Counted from the stretch's first letter, positions 8,352 through 16,684 are shown. The stretch is 64,000 bases of DNA from Gemmatimonadota bacterium (GCA_028874985.1 JAPPGI010000030.1:1-64000), one strand, 5' to 3'. Program-made: numbers and translations. The notes: generated by a model not told the origin, from the sequence alone.

Positions 8352-8972
8352 ATGCAGGAAGAGCACAGGGTAAAGGCGCTGGCCGCCGAGGACATCGCGA
8401 ACATGTCGCAGCAACAGATACACGACATGGGCGAGTCTGCCCGGTGGCTGTCGCGTGAGCAGATCGAAGCGATGTCCGAGTTTCAGGCGCGAGCGATTGA
8501 CGACCGGGCTGTCCGCAGGCTTCGGGAATCGCACGCCACGGAATACGCGCTGGCGCTTCGCGGTCGTACCAACCCGTTCGGAAAACGCTGGTTGAGCCGG
8601 AGACCCGAATCGAAGGTCGTACCATGCACGACAGACCGTCGAGGCCGGTTGACGGGTCACGGCTGGCGCATCTTCACGCGATTCGTGGGCACGGGCGAAT
8701 CCGTGTACTCCGCCGCGTTTCCTTCTCGGGAAGCCGCCGAAGAGGCGCTCGCGAAGATGAAGGCCGAGGACTCGCGGAAGGAGTGGGCACCGCGACCGGG
8801 CAGCAAGAAGGCGGAACGGGGCGTGTGGGCACCGTGGAGCACCAGGTACATGCGTACCAAGCACATGCGGTGGCTTCCGTCACCCGAGTATCTGGCGGAG
8901 GCGCCGGCCGAAGGCGAGGACGCCCGGGCCGACGATGAGTCCGGGCCCGAGCAACTCGCCATCGCAGTGTAG
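8352..8972 (+). CDS. Hypothetical protein (206 aa)
   Basis: ATG 8352 after leader L13. Confidence 0.65.
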   Translation: MQEEHRVKALAAEDIANMSQQQIHDMGESARWLSREQIEAMSEFQARAIDDRAVRRLRESHATEYALALRGRTNPFGKRWLSRRPESKVVPCTTDRRGRLTGHGWRIFTRFVGTGESVYSAAFPSREAAEEALAKMKAEDSRKEWAPRPGSKKAERGVWAPWSTRYMRTKHMRWLPSPEYLAEAPAEGEDARADDESGPEQLAIAV

Positions 8973-8980
8973 GGAACCCG

Positions 8981-9061
8981 GGCACGGCGGGGGTCACGCC
9001 CCGCCGTGCTCTTGCCGGTCCCAGCCGGGGACCGGCTTCACTCCGTACAGGAGGCAGGAAA
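8981..9061 (+). promoter_or_regulatory. Repeated two-hairpin leader L14
   Basis: GCACGGCGGGGGTCACGCCCCGCCGTGC; TCTT; hairpin 2 GCCGGTCCCAGCCGGGGACCGGC; TTCACTCCGTACAGGAGGCAGGAAA-ATG. Confidence 0.8.
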
Positions 9062-9616
9062 ATGCAGACACCGATTGAGGTGCGTCTAGCACTTCGCCAA
9101 GGGTTCCCCGTGCGTTCGCTGGCCAGCCTTGTGCGCGTGGCGATCAAGGATGGGCGGGAAATGCTCGCAAGCGGCAAGGCCGAGCCCGATTTCAGATGGT
9201 TCTACATGCGCCATCGGGACGGCGAATGTACCGCGTGTCTCGCCGGATCCGTGATGTTCGGCACGCTGCGCGAAAAAGGCGAGTTTCAGCCCGAGGGCTA
9301 CGGCGACCTCTTCGACCGCTACCGGGAGACAACGGCCCACGCGCTTCTCGCTCTGGATGATGTGCGCCGGGGCAATGTGGTCACGGCGTACCGGAGACTG
9401 GAAGACGGCGACGACGACGACCGGCACGAGGCCACGCCCATCGAGCAGGCCGCCCAAGGCTACGAGCACGCGAAGGCCGGGGCCGTGGTCGCCGAGTCCT
9501 CTTTCACCGACCGGGAGACCTTTGCGCGGCACCTTGCCAGTCTCGCAGGGCTGGCCACCGACTTGGAAGCGATCGAGTCAGCCGTGGCCGCCGCTCCGGA
9601 AGGCGGGGACAAATGA
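9062..9616 (+). CDS. Hypothetical protein (184 aa)
   Basis: ATG 9062 after leader L14; includes an ECTACLAGSVM motif comparable to the C..GA motif of the DUF6197-like ORFs. Confidence 0.65.
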   Translation: MQTPIEVRLALRQGFPVRSLASLVRVAIKDGREMLASGKAEPDFRWFYMRHRDGECTACLAGSVMFGTLREKGEFQPEGYGDLFDRYRETTAHALLALDDVRRGNVVTAYRRLEDGDDDDRHEATPIEQAAQGYEHAKAGAVVAESSFTDRETFARHLASLAGLATDLEAIESAVAAAPEGGDK

Positions 9617-9816
9617 CCGTCGAGATTCGCGCCACCATCACGGATTTCACCGCTACGGCAACGATCGAAGCGACCAACACCCGCGACGCGATGCGCTACG
9701 CCCGCACATGGGGCGGTAGCAATCTCGCCGAGGAAGTGGCCCGCGACATCGGGCGGGCCGCCTCTGCCGTCCGCTACGGCCACGATCCCGAGGGCTGGCG
9801 GGCGGTCCCGTTGTAG
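9613..9816 (+). CDS. Hypothetical protein (67 aa)
   Basis: ATGA overlap with the upstream stop. Confidence 0.6.
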   Translation: MTVEIRATITDFTATATIEATNTRDAMRYARTWGGSNLAEEVARDIGRAASAVRYGHDPEGWRAVPL

Positions 9817-9833
9817 GCCCCACGGTTCCCCAA

Positions 9834-9920
9834 ACGGACGAAAAGCCGTCGGAAGGCTCTTCGTCCCATGCTCCCGTCAATCGGACGGGGGCGGAAACTC
9901 CGATTACAGGAGGGCGGGAA
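9834..9920 (+). promoter_or_regulatory. Repeated two-hairpin leader L15 (divergent)
   Basis: GACGAAAAGCCGTCGGAAGGCTCTTCGTC; CTCCCGTCAATCGGACGGGGG; TTACAGGAGGGCGGGAA-ATG. Confidence 0.6.
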
Positions 9921-10512
9921 ATGAACGACACAACGATCATCCACGACGGGACGGCGGCGCTCGGGCCCGTTCCGCCCGTTCGGACGCTGAAGGTGGCCCG
10001 CAATGCCGCCGAATGCCTAGAGATGGCGGCGGACCAGATCGAGCGGCACGGCCTGGTCTGCAACGAATGGGGCGACCGCGACGGGCCGTCGTGCGTGGTG
10101 GCCGCAATCCACTGCGCCGCCGGGCTCACTGTGGCCGACTCGGCAACCGGCATTGTCGGGACCGTCGAGGAGATGGAGGCCGCCGGTTACCGCGAACTCG
10201 AACCGCTGGACCGAGGGGCTTGCCGCCGCGTTCTGGACCGTGGACGGCTCCCGGCGAAACAAGGTTCACGCCGAGCACCGCCGCCGCCGCGCGGTGGCGT
10301 ATGCGGCTCTTGGGATGCTGTACGACTGGTTGCACGCCAGCGGACGGCTGACCGACGATGGCACACTGACCGGCCCCGAAAGCCGCCGGGCCGCGCTCAT
10401 GGCGTGGAGCGACGTTCACGATGGCGGGCGGGACGGTTGGGACGCCGCCGTCGTGGTCGCCGCGCTGCGCGGTGCCGCCATCTCGGCCAAGGGCACGATG
10501 GTGACGGGCTAA
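9921..10512 (+). pseudogene. DUF6197-like gene with an apparent frameshift near 10200
   Basis: N-terminal frame ...NAAECLEMAADQIERHGL..VEEMEAAGYRELEPL continues in another frame as TEGLAAAFWTVDGSRRNKVHAEHRRRRAVAYAALGMLYDWLH..LMAWSDVHDGG to 10512; C-terminal LMAWSD shared with the 4858 ORF. Confidence 0.55.
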
Positions 10513-10629
10513 AAAACGCCGAGAATCGCCTCTGACGCCATCGGAGGCCGTGCCGGGGCATCACCGCGGCCCGGAGGCTTGATCGCCCCACGGCGGCTAC
10601 GTGCGGTGGCTTCCTCGCCGTTTCCGTAT

Positions 10630-10715
10630 CCCGTCCGGTCCCTTCGCCGGGGGCCGGGCGGCTTGCCGTCCGAATCGCGGACGGCTGAACCCCACTCCAG
10701 ACAGGAGGCAGGAAC
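10630..10715 (+). promoter_or_regulatory. Repeated two-hairpin leader L16
   Basis: CCGTCCGGTCCCTTCGCCGGGGGCCGGGCGG; CTT; hairpin 2 GCCGTCCGAATCGCGGACGGC; GACAGGAGGCAGGAAC-ATG. Confidence 0.8.
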
Positions 10716-11237
10716 ATGCCCAAACCCAACGTGCCCGCGCTCAAGATGCTCGCAGCCCGGATGTCCGGGCTGCCGAGCCATGCGGCGAGCGGCGACCCGG
10801 ATGGCCCGGCTGTCTACATGTGCGCCTGGATCGAGCACGACCACCAACGGCCCGGCTGCGGCACCGTCGGTTGCATCGCCGGACACGCCGTGGCGCTGGC
10901 CGACGGCCACGAAGCGGCGTCGCGGTTGGCCGCTGAGGGCGGAGTGTCCGACATCCCGCGCCGGGCGCAGGCGGTGCTCGGACTCCACGATCCCGAGGCG
11001 AACTTCCAAGGCAACTACTCGGGGCGGCTGGATCGCGTGGCTCATGCGCTGTTCTATCCGCCGGGTGCGAGGTCCGAGGAGCCCAGGATCCGCGAGATCC
11101 TGGACGCCATCGACGGCGACGACTGCGCGCGGGTGCTGCTGCACATCGCCGACAACCCGGACACCGTGACCGCCGACTCCGTCCGGCTGCTATGGCAAGA
11201 TGTCGAGGACATCCGCCGCGACGCGCTGTACGGCTGA
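10716..11237 (+). CDS. Hypothetical protein with CGTVGCIAGH motif
   Basis: HQRPGCGTVGCIAGHAVALADG; paralogous to the 13207 ORF. Confidence 0.7.
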   Translation: MPKPNVPALKMLAARMSGLPSHAASGDPDGPAVYMCAWIEHDHQRPGCGTVGCIAGHAVALADGHEAASRLAAEGGVSDIPRRAQAVLGLHDPEANFQGNYSGRLDRVAHALFYPPGARSEEPRIREILDAIDGDDCARVLLHIADNPDTVTADSVRLLWQDVEDIRRDALYG

Positions 11238-11329
11238 CTTCACCCTTCGGCGGAAGACACCGAAAGCGGCGAACGCCAAATCCCCCAAGGCGCGCGCCGA
11301 AACCGCCGGAAACGGCGCTGAACATTCCC

Positions 11330-11415
11330 CAACAGGACCGCGACGGGTCAAGCCGTCGCCGTCCCCTGCTCATTGCCGCTGTGGCGTGAGCGCAACCCCC
11401 TACAAGGAGGCAGGA
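11330..11415 (+). promoter_or_regulatory. Repeated two-hairpin leader L17 (divergent)
   Basis: GCGACGGGTCAAGCCGTCGC; GCTCATTGCCGCTGTGGCGTGAGC; TACAAGGAGGCAGGA-ATG. Confidence 0.6.
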
Positions 11416-11892
11416 ATGGAACAACAGACGGAAGCGCCAACGGTGGACGTGCCGTCCGGCAGGTCCGTGCCCCAGCGCGGCCGCAAGGTGCGGGACCAAC
11501 GGGTCTACCGAACGGGCATGTTCAACGTGGCTGTCACGGCAGACAAGCGGTGGGCTTACGTCGAAGTCCGCGACCCGGACGGCAAGCGGCTGATCATCGT
11601 GTCGGTGGTGCAGGGCGTCACCCGGCAGCACATCCGGCAGGCCGAACAGCAGGCCAACGCGGTGGCGGTCGCATTGGCTGACGCGGCGGGCCCGGGCGCG
11701 CTAGCGTTCGTTGACCGGATGGCCGCGGCACGGCAAAGCCGCATCGACGCCATCGACGCGACCCGCGACCACGGCGTGCTCGACGACGAAGCCGCCGAGG
11801 AAGCCTACGATCTGTCGCTTGAGCGCGCGGCGCTGACCAAGACACGGGCGCTGATCCGGCGCGAGATCGCCAGACGGAACGACCCCCGATGA
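11416..11892 (+). CDS. Hypothetical protein (158 aa)
   Basis: ATG 11416 after leader L17. Confidence 0.65.
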   Translation: MEQQTEAPTVDVPSGRSVPQRGRKVRDQRVYRTGMFNVAVTADKRWAYVEVRDPDGKRLIIVSVVQGVTRQHIRQAEQQANAVAVALADAAGPGALAFVDRMAAARQSRIDAIDATRDHGVLDDEAAEEAYDLSLERAALTKTRALIRREIARRNDPR

Positions 11893-12104
11893 GCGGCGAC
11901 GACCACATCGACCGCTTCTTCCTCATGGACGCCGAGGGTGTCCATGCCGGAGAAATCCACCGGACGGAAAGCGGGGCGGTGGCCGCCGCCGAAGCGCATC
12001 CCGGGAAGGTCGCGGTGCAGCGACGCAGCTACTTCCTCAACGACATGGCCGACAAGGTGGTGTGGATGCCGGACGGTTGCGACGACTGGCCACCGGACGA
12101 ATGA
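11889..12104 (+). CDS. Hypothetical protein (71 aa)
   Basis: ATGA overlap with the upstream stop. Confidence 0.6.
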   Translation: MSGDDHIDRFFLMDAEGVHAGEIHRTESGAVAAAEAHPGKVAVQRRSYFLNDMADKVVWMPDGCDDWPPDE

Positions 12105-12130
12105 GCATCCGCGCCAAAGGCTGAACCCCC

Positions 12131-12216
12131 ACCGACCGGGGGCGGCTCGAACCCGCCCCCGGTCCTTGCGCTCGCCATCCGGGCGAGTGCGTGACTCCAT
12201 CACAAGGAGGCAGGAA
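12131..12216 (+). promoter_or_regulatory. Repeated two-hairpin leader L18
   Basis: ACCGGGGGCGGCTCGAACCCGCCCCCGGT; CCTT; hairpin 2 GCGCTCGCCATCCGGGCGAGTGC; GACTCCATCACAAGGAGGCAGGAA-ATG. Confidence 0.8.
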
Positions 12217-12606
12217 ATGAGCACATCCAAGGCTCACTCGGCGCTGTGGGATGCCTTGTCCGCAATCGTGGAAAGCGGGGCGCTCAAGGCGTTCCACGCA
12301 TCCAACACGGACGCGCTGCACGACCGGGCGGTGAAGGCGCTCGACTTGGCGGCCGCCGAGCGGGCAGCCGGGAACGGCAACGGCAGAATCACCGTGACCG
12401 TCCACCATGGCGAGCACCGGCACGACGACGACATCGGGCTGGACAACGCCCGGCAGTGGGCCGCGAACCGGCTCGCCGAGTGCGGCGAGATCGAGCTTCC
12501 CGCCGACGACAGCGATCCCGACCCGTCGGGCATCGACGACGCCACCGTCGTGCAGATGGTCGCCGACGACATCGGGGCGAACCTCGACTACGAGAAACTC
12601 CGGTAG
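12217..12606 (+). CDS. Hypothetical protein (129 aa)
   Basis: ATG 12217 after leader L18. Confidence 0.65.
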   Translation: MSTSKAHSALWDALSAIVESGALKAFHASNTDALHDRAVKALDLAAAERAAGNGNGRITVTVHHGEHRHDDDIGLDNARQWAANRLAECGEIELPADDSDPDPSGIDDATVVQMVADDIGANLDYEKLR

Positions 12607-12610
12607 TCCC

Positions 12611-12931
12611 ATGCGGCACACGACCAACTTCGCCACCGCTGCCAAGCGGCTGGCCCCCCATCTTGGCATCACGATGACGAGCACGGGCCGCACCTGGCTG
12701 ATCGAAAACGATGAAGGACCGTGGCCGGCGCCCTTGAGCGCGGCGCAGGTGCTCGGAAGGCTCATCATGTTCGCGACCGCCGACCACGGCATGACGTACC
12801 GCCAGGTGGCCGGTCTGTGCCGCTTGCGGTGCAACGTCCGGCCCGACCGGCTCATGGTTGGCCGGGGGGCCGGTTGGTGGACCCGCGAGATCGCACGGAT
12901 GCTGGTCGCCGCCAACGGGAAACGGCCATGA
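12611..12931 (+). CDS. Hypothetical protein (106 aa)
   Basis: Starts 5 nt after the previous stop. Confidence 0.6.
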   Translation: MRHTTNFATAAKRLAPHLGITMTSTGRTWLIENDEGPWPAPLSAAQVLGRLIMFATADHGMTYRQVAGLCRLRCNVRPDRLMVGRGAGWWTREIARMLVAANGKRP

Positions 12932-13113
12932 ACCGGCCCGCATGGACCGAACGCGCCCCGCGCAAGCTCACCGACCGCCTGAAATGGCACATGCGGCACA
13001 TGGGCTACCGCCCGTGCCCGAAGTGCGGGGCATGGCGCAAGGCGAGGTCGCCGCACTGTCCCATCGAGGGAAGTTGCCCGCCGGCGCACCCCCGCGTAAG
13101 ACCTGTAGCGTAA
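12928..13113 (+). CDS. Small zinc-ribbon-like protein (61 aa)
   Basis: ATGA overlap; CPKCGAWRKARSPHCPIEGSC. Confidence 0.55.
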   Translation: MNRPAWTERAPRKLTDRLKWHMRHMGYRPCPKCGAWRKARSPHCPIEGSCPPAHPRVRPVA

Positions 13114-13115
13114 CC

Positions 13116-13206
13116 CCCCGCCGGGGCGCTTCACCGCGTCCCGGCGGCTTGGCCGGACTCGAACCCGTCGAGACCCGGCATCACTCCCCAACAGGAGGCA
13201 CGGACC
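13116..13206 (+). promoter_or_regulatory. Repeated two-hairpin leader L19
   Basis: CCGCCGGGGCGCTTCACCGCGTCCCGGCGG; CTTG; hairpin 2 GCCGGACTCGAACCCGTCGAGACCCGGC; TCACTCCCCAACAGGAGGCACGGACC-ATG. Confidence 0.8.
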
Positions 13207-13683
13207 ATGAAGGACACAACGCGACTCCTCGAAATGGCGGACTACTTCGACGGACTGCCGAGTGCGCACGACGTTCACGCCGGTGACGCCGCGGTCGATA
13301 TGAGTGCCTGGCGGTGCTCGATCCGCAGCAAGCGAGGCTGCGGCACCGTCGGTTGCATCGCCGGGCACACCGTCATGCGCTACGACGGAAGGACGCCTTC
13401 CGGCTTGTCATGGGCGGCCAGGGCTGCGGACTTGCTCGGACTCTGCGACGCGAAGGACTACACAGTGGGGGGACCGTATGGACGCATCTTCGAGGGCGAT
13501 CCCGTCCGCTACCGCCGGGTCACCGTGGCCGGTGCGCTGTTTCACCCGCCTTCGGAGGTCGGCGACGTGACCCACATCGACGGCAGCCAGTGCGCGACCG
13601 TGATGCGGGCCGTCGCCGAGGATGCCGACACCATCACCGCCGACGAGGTAGGAGAGTTGTGGCGGCGGGTCACCGCCGGGTAG
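13207..13683 (+). CDS. Hypothetical protein with CGTVGCIAGH motif
   Basis: KRGCGTVGCIAGHTVMRYDG; ALFHPP and C-terminal DADTITADEVGELW match the 10716 paralog (ALFYPP, NPDTVTADSVRLLW). Confidence 0.7.
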   Translation: MKDTTRLLEMADYFDGLPSAHDVHAGDAAVDMSAWRCSIRSKRGCGTVGCIAGHTVMRYDGRTPSGLSWAARAADLLGLCDAKDYTVGGPYGRIFEGDPVRYRRVTVAGALFHPPSEVGDVTHIDGSQCATVMRAVAEDADTITADEVGELWRRVTAG

Positions 13684-13699
13684 CACCACCCTTTGGATC

Positions 13700-13778
13700 G
13701 GGACGGACCAAACCGCTTCGGTCCCTTGCGCCGTCCACTCGCGGACGGCGCTTCACTCCCCACAGGAGGCAGGAACCA
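13700..13778 (+). promoter_or_regulatory. Repeated two-hairpin leader L20
   Basis: GGACGGACCAAACCGCTTCGGTCC; CTT; hairpin 2 GCGCCGTCCACTCGCGGACGGCGC; TTCACTCCCCACAGGAGGCAGGAACC-AATG. Confidence 0.75.
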
Positions 13779-13955
13779 ATGTCAAGAGCCAACGCGCGAC
13801 GGACACTGACCACGGGGGACGGTCGCAGGGTGACCGTTCTCGGCGACTTCGTTCTCGCGGACCCCGACCTGATGCGGGAGGTCGAGGACGGCGAACACCC
13901 GGGCATCGTGGCCGATCTGAAGAAGATCGCCGCCGCCTCGCACCCGAACGCCTAG
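13779..13955 (+). CDS. Small hypothetical protein (58 aa)
   Basis: ATG 13779 after leader L20; MSRANARRTLTTGDGRRVTVLGDFVLADPDLMREVEDGEHPG... Confidence 0.6.
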   Translation: MSRANARRTLTTGDGRRVTVLGDFVLADPDLMREVEDGEHPGIVADLKKIAAASHPNA

Positions 13956-13968
13956 AAGCCCCCCTTCT

Positions 13969-14053
13969 TCGCCGGAACACCTTCGCCGGTGCTCCGGCGC
14001 TTGCGCCGTCCGTTCGGGGCGGTGCTTCACTCCACGACAGGAGGCAGGAAACC
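13969..14053 (+). promoter_or_regulatory. Repeated two-hairpin leader L21
   Basis: GCCGGAACACCTTCGCCGGTGCTCCGGC; GCTT; hairpin 2 GCGCCGTCCGTTCGGGGCGGTGC; TTCACTCCACGACAGGAGGCAGGAAACC-ATG. Confidence 0.8.
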
Positions 14054-14554
14054 ATGCCCAACTGGGTAACCAACAACGTCAGCATCTTCCACGAGGACCA
14101 ATCGGTCATCGACGAGATGTTCGACATGCTCACCCGCACGCCCGAGAACGGCGAAGAGAACGACGACGATCGCCGCGTCACGTTCACGAAGCTCGTGCCG
14201 ATGCCGCCGGTGCTCGAAGGCGCGATCGACAGCCGCCACCGCAAGGTGCTCACGATCATATACACCGACGACGAAGGCCGCCACCGAGAGCGGCCCGCGA
14301 CGGAGAAGGAGGTGGCCGAAATGGAGAAGGTCGGCCACACGAACTGGTACGATTGGCGCGAAGCACATTGGGGCGTGAAGTGGGATGCCAGCCACAGCAC
14401 GGCCACGAAGGGCGACCGCAGCATCTCGCTACGCTTCGACACGCCTTGGGGACCGCCCGAACCGATCATCGACGCGATCCGCGAACGCTGGCCCGAGGCC
14501 GAGGTCGGCGGCGGCTGGCTCGAAGAAGGCCACCAAAGCTGCGGGCCGTTCTAA
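14054..14554 (+). CDS. Api92-like / DUF1281-type ferredoxin-fold protein
   Basis: MPNWVTNNVSIF...FTKLVPMP...NWYDWREAHWGVKWDA...SLRFDTPWGPPEPIIDAIRERWP is characteristic of Api92-like proteins. Confidence 0.8.
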   Translation: MPNWVTNNVSIFHEDQSVIDEMFDMLTRTPENGEENDDDRRVTFTKLVPMPPVLEGAIDSRHRKVLTIIYTDDEGRHRERPATEKEVAEMEKVGHTNWYDWREAHWGVKWDASHSTATKGDRSISLRFDTPWGPPEPIIDAIRERWPEAEVGGGWLEEGHQSCGPF

Positions 14555-14646
14555 CCCCCCGGCGGGGCGCACCGTCACGGGTGTCCCCGCCCCTTTCGTC
14601 TCGCCGTTCGGGCGGGACACTCACTCCGAATCAGGAGGCAGGAACC
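14555..14646 (+). promoter_or_regulatory. Repeated two-hairpin leader L22
   Basis: GGCGGGGCGCACCGTCACGGGTGTCCCCGCC; hairpin 2 GTCTCGCCGTTCGGGCGGGAC; TCACTCCGAATCAGGAGGCAGGAACC-ATG. Confidence 0.8.
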
Positions 14647-15015
14647 ATGACCAGATGCACAGCGCCCGACTGCGCAAACGCGACCAAGGCGTACCGCTGG
14701 TGCGTCAGGATGGGACGGAAGTACGGCCTGCTGCTCGGGGCGGACACCGACAACCACGCCATGATCGCGACGCCGCACGCGCAGCGCCGGGCGAGCATCC
14801 GGCGGGCCGTCCTGGACTGCTGCGGTCTCGCCCGCTTCGAGGCCCCGAGCGACGAGGCCGCGGACAAGGCGTCCACCAAGATCGCGGACCAGGCGCGCCG
14901 CAACGCGCTCATCACGTCGGCCTACGCGGGCAACGTCTCGATCGCGACCCCGGCGACGCAACGCCGTGACGGGTCACGTGGCCGCGTGCTCGCCATGCAC
15001 CGCATGACCGAATGA
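14647..15015 (+). CDS. Hypothetical protein (122 aa)
   Basis: ATG 14647 after leader L22. Confidence 0.65.
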   Translation: MTRCTAPDCANATKAYRWCVRMGRKYGLLLGADTDNHAMIATPHAQRRASIRRAVLDCCGLARFEAPSDEAADKASTKIADQARRNALITSAYAGNVSIATPATQRRDGSRGRVLAMHRMTE

Positions 15016-15024
15016 ACCACCAAC

Positions 15025-15104
15025 CCGACCGGAGGCGGTCGAACGCCCCCGGTCGCATGTTCCGTCAGGAGGACGGGACTTCACTCCATCACAGGAGGCA
15101 GGAA
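15025..15104 (+). promoter_or_regulatory. Repeated two-hairpin leader L23
   Basis: CGACCGGAGGCGGTCGAACGCCCCCGGTCG; hairpin 2 GTTCCGTCAGGAGGACGGGAC; TTCACTCCATCACAGGAGGCAGGAA-ATG. Confidence 0.75.
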
Positions 15105-15602
15105 ATGGGCAACACCAACTTGCTTGAGGGCGTGAAGTGTCCACGCTGCGGCAACGACGAGCGGCTGCGCATCGCCGGGACGGTCTGGCTCGACATGACC
15201 GACGACGGCACGGTGCCGTCCGACGAACCTGGACGGGGCGACCACGAATGGGACGGAGACTCAATCGCCGAGTGCCCGAAGTGCGACTACATGGGCAGGT
15301 TCGCGGCGTTCCACGGGATACCGAGAGGCACAATCGTGCTCGGCCAGAACACCGAGCGAATGGCCGAGGCCGCCAAGCGGGATCCGGCGGTCCAGGCCGT
15401 GCGGCGAGACCTCGACGGCGAGCGCATCACGAAGCTGGAGGCCAAGGCCGCCCACTTCGATCTCGCGCTCGACAACCTGCTGCACCACGCGACCGTGCGG
15501 CCCGCCGGTTCGCCCAAACAGGTCCGCGACATGATCTGCGACGCGGTCACCGACGCGAACCGGGGCGTCAACAGCGAGACCCGGATGCGGAGGGAGCCAT
15601 GA
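15105..15602 (+). CDS. Zinc-ribbon-like hypothetical protein (165 aa)
   Basis: VKCPRCGNDERLRI...ECPKCDYMG (two CxxC pairs). Confidence 0.65.
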   Translation: MGNTNLLEGVKCPRCGNDERLRIAGTVWLDMTDDGTVPSDEPGRGDHEWDGDSIAECPKCDYMGRFAAFHGIPRGTIVLGQNTERMAEAAKRDPAVQAVRRDLDGERITKLEAKAAHFDLALDNLLHHATVRPAGSPKQVRDMICDAVTDANRGVNSETRMRREP

Positions 15603-16123
15603 CCCCGATCGACATCCACCCGCCGGAGGACTTCGGACTTGACATCTCGGTGCGGCAGGTCGCCCCCGACGACGAGCGGCACAAGAGGCTTCGCAGCGTC
15701 TTGAGCGTGCCGACCACGCGGCACCTCTGGACGCCGGAGGACGCGATCACGTTCACGCCGCCGCTGTCGGACCTCGTCTACGGTGACGGGCGCGCGCTGC
15801 TGGCCATCACGACGACCCACGACCGGCCCGCGTTCTGGCTGGTGCGGATCGACAGCCGGTGGGACATCGGAACCCCTTCGTTTCCGGCCGAGAACGCCCC
15901 CTACGTTGGGGAGTACGTCGATCTCATCGTGGCCAACCTCGAGTCGGAGTTCGGCAACGGCACACCCGGCTACTACGACTGCCAAGAGGAAGAGGAACGC
16001 GACCCCTATCCGGCCATCAACGCGAACGACGGCCAGTCCTGGAGTTGGCACAGCTGGCCGGTCGAAGCGGGACCGGTCGAACCTCACTCGTACTGGCCGC
16101 ACACCACCATCGCGACGCAGTGA
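15599..16123 (+). CDS. Hypothetical protein (174 aa)
   Basis: ATGA overlap with the upstream stop. Confidence 0.65.
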   Translation: MTPIDIHPPEDFGLDISVRQVAPDDERHKRLRSVLSVPTTRHLWTPEDAITFTPPLSDLVYGDGRALLAITTTHDRPAFWLVRIDSRWDIGTPSFPAENAPYVGEYVDLIVANLESEFGNGTPGYYDCQEEEERDPYPAINANDGQSWSWHSWPVEAGPVEPHSYWPHTTIATQ

Positions 16124-16213
16124 CCCGCCCCCGCCGGGGCGCTTTCGACGGCACCCCGGCGCTTGCCCGGTCCACTCGGGACCGGGCTCGACTCCACAAC
16201 AGGAGGCAGGAAA
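16124..16213 (+). promoter_or_regulatory. Repeated two-hairpin leader L24
   Basis: CGCCGGGGCGCTTTCGACGGCACCCCGGCG; CTTG; hairpin 2 CCCGGTCCACTCGGGACCGGG; CGACTCCACAACAGGAGGCAGGAAA-ATG. Confidence 0.8.
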
Positions 16214-16684
16214 ATGAGCATCTTGGAAGACATCCACGGCCCCGACGACGGGCCGGGGAAATGGGTCTGCCGCGAGTGCGGCAGCGCCGACCTGTCGTTC
16301 TCGGGAACCGGCACCTGGAACGCCGAGACGCAGCAGATGGACTTCGAGGAGGACTGCGAGAAGCCGTTCTGCCAGATCTGCGAGTGCCGGGGATGGGCGA
16401 AGTTCGTGCTGTTCGCCGACATGGAGAAGCGGAAGCGCGCCGCACCGCGGCTGAACCGCGACTACTACGGCGATCTCTTCGTCGTCGTGGACGATGACGG
16501 CGAACCCATCGCGCCGTACCGGCTTTCGCTCAAGCGGGCGAGAGAGGACCGCGAGGACCACGGCGACGGGGCCGAGCACTACCGCATCGTCAGGGTGGTC
16601 TACAAGGCATTGCCGCGCGACGACGGCGAACCCGACGAGATCATCGACGATCCCCGCCCGCCCGTGCCGGAGGCCGTGGCGTGA
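16214..16684 (+). CDS. Zinc-ribbon-like hypothetical protein (156 aa)
   Basis: WVCRECGSADLSF...CEKPFCQICECRGW. Confidence 0.65.
   Translation: MSILEDIHGPDDGPGKWVCRECGSADLSFSGTGTWNAETQQMDFEEDCEKPFCQICECRGWAKFVLFADMEKRKRAAPRLNRDYYGDLFVVVDDDGEPIAPYRLSLKRAREDREDHGDGAEHYRIVRVVYKALPRDDGEPDEIIDDPRPPVPEAVA

Noticed and set aside
603-16213. CRISPR array interpretation of the regular repeats
   Set aside because: Spacing is hundreds of bp, the intervals are coding, and repeats conserve structure rather than sequence.
603-16213. Leaders as intrinsic transcription terminators
   Set aside because: GC-rich hairpins are not followed by U-tracts, and the second hairpin is directly followed by a Shine-Dalgarno.
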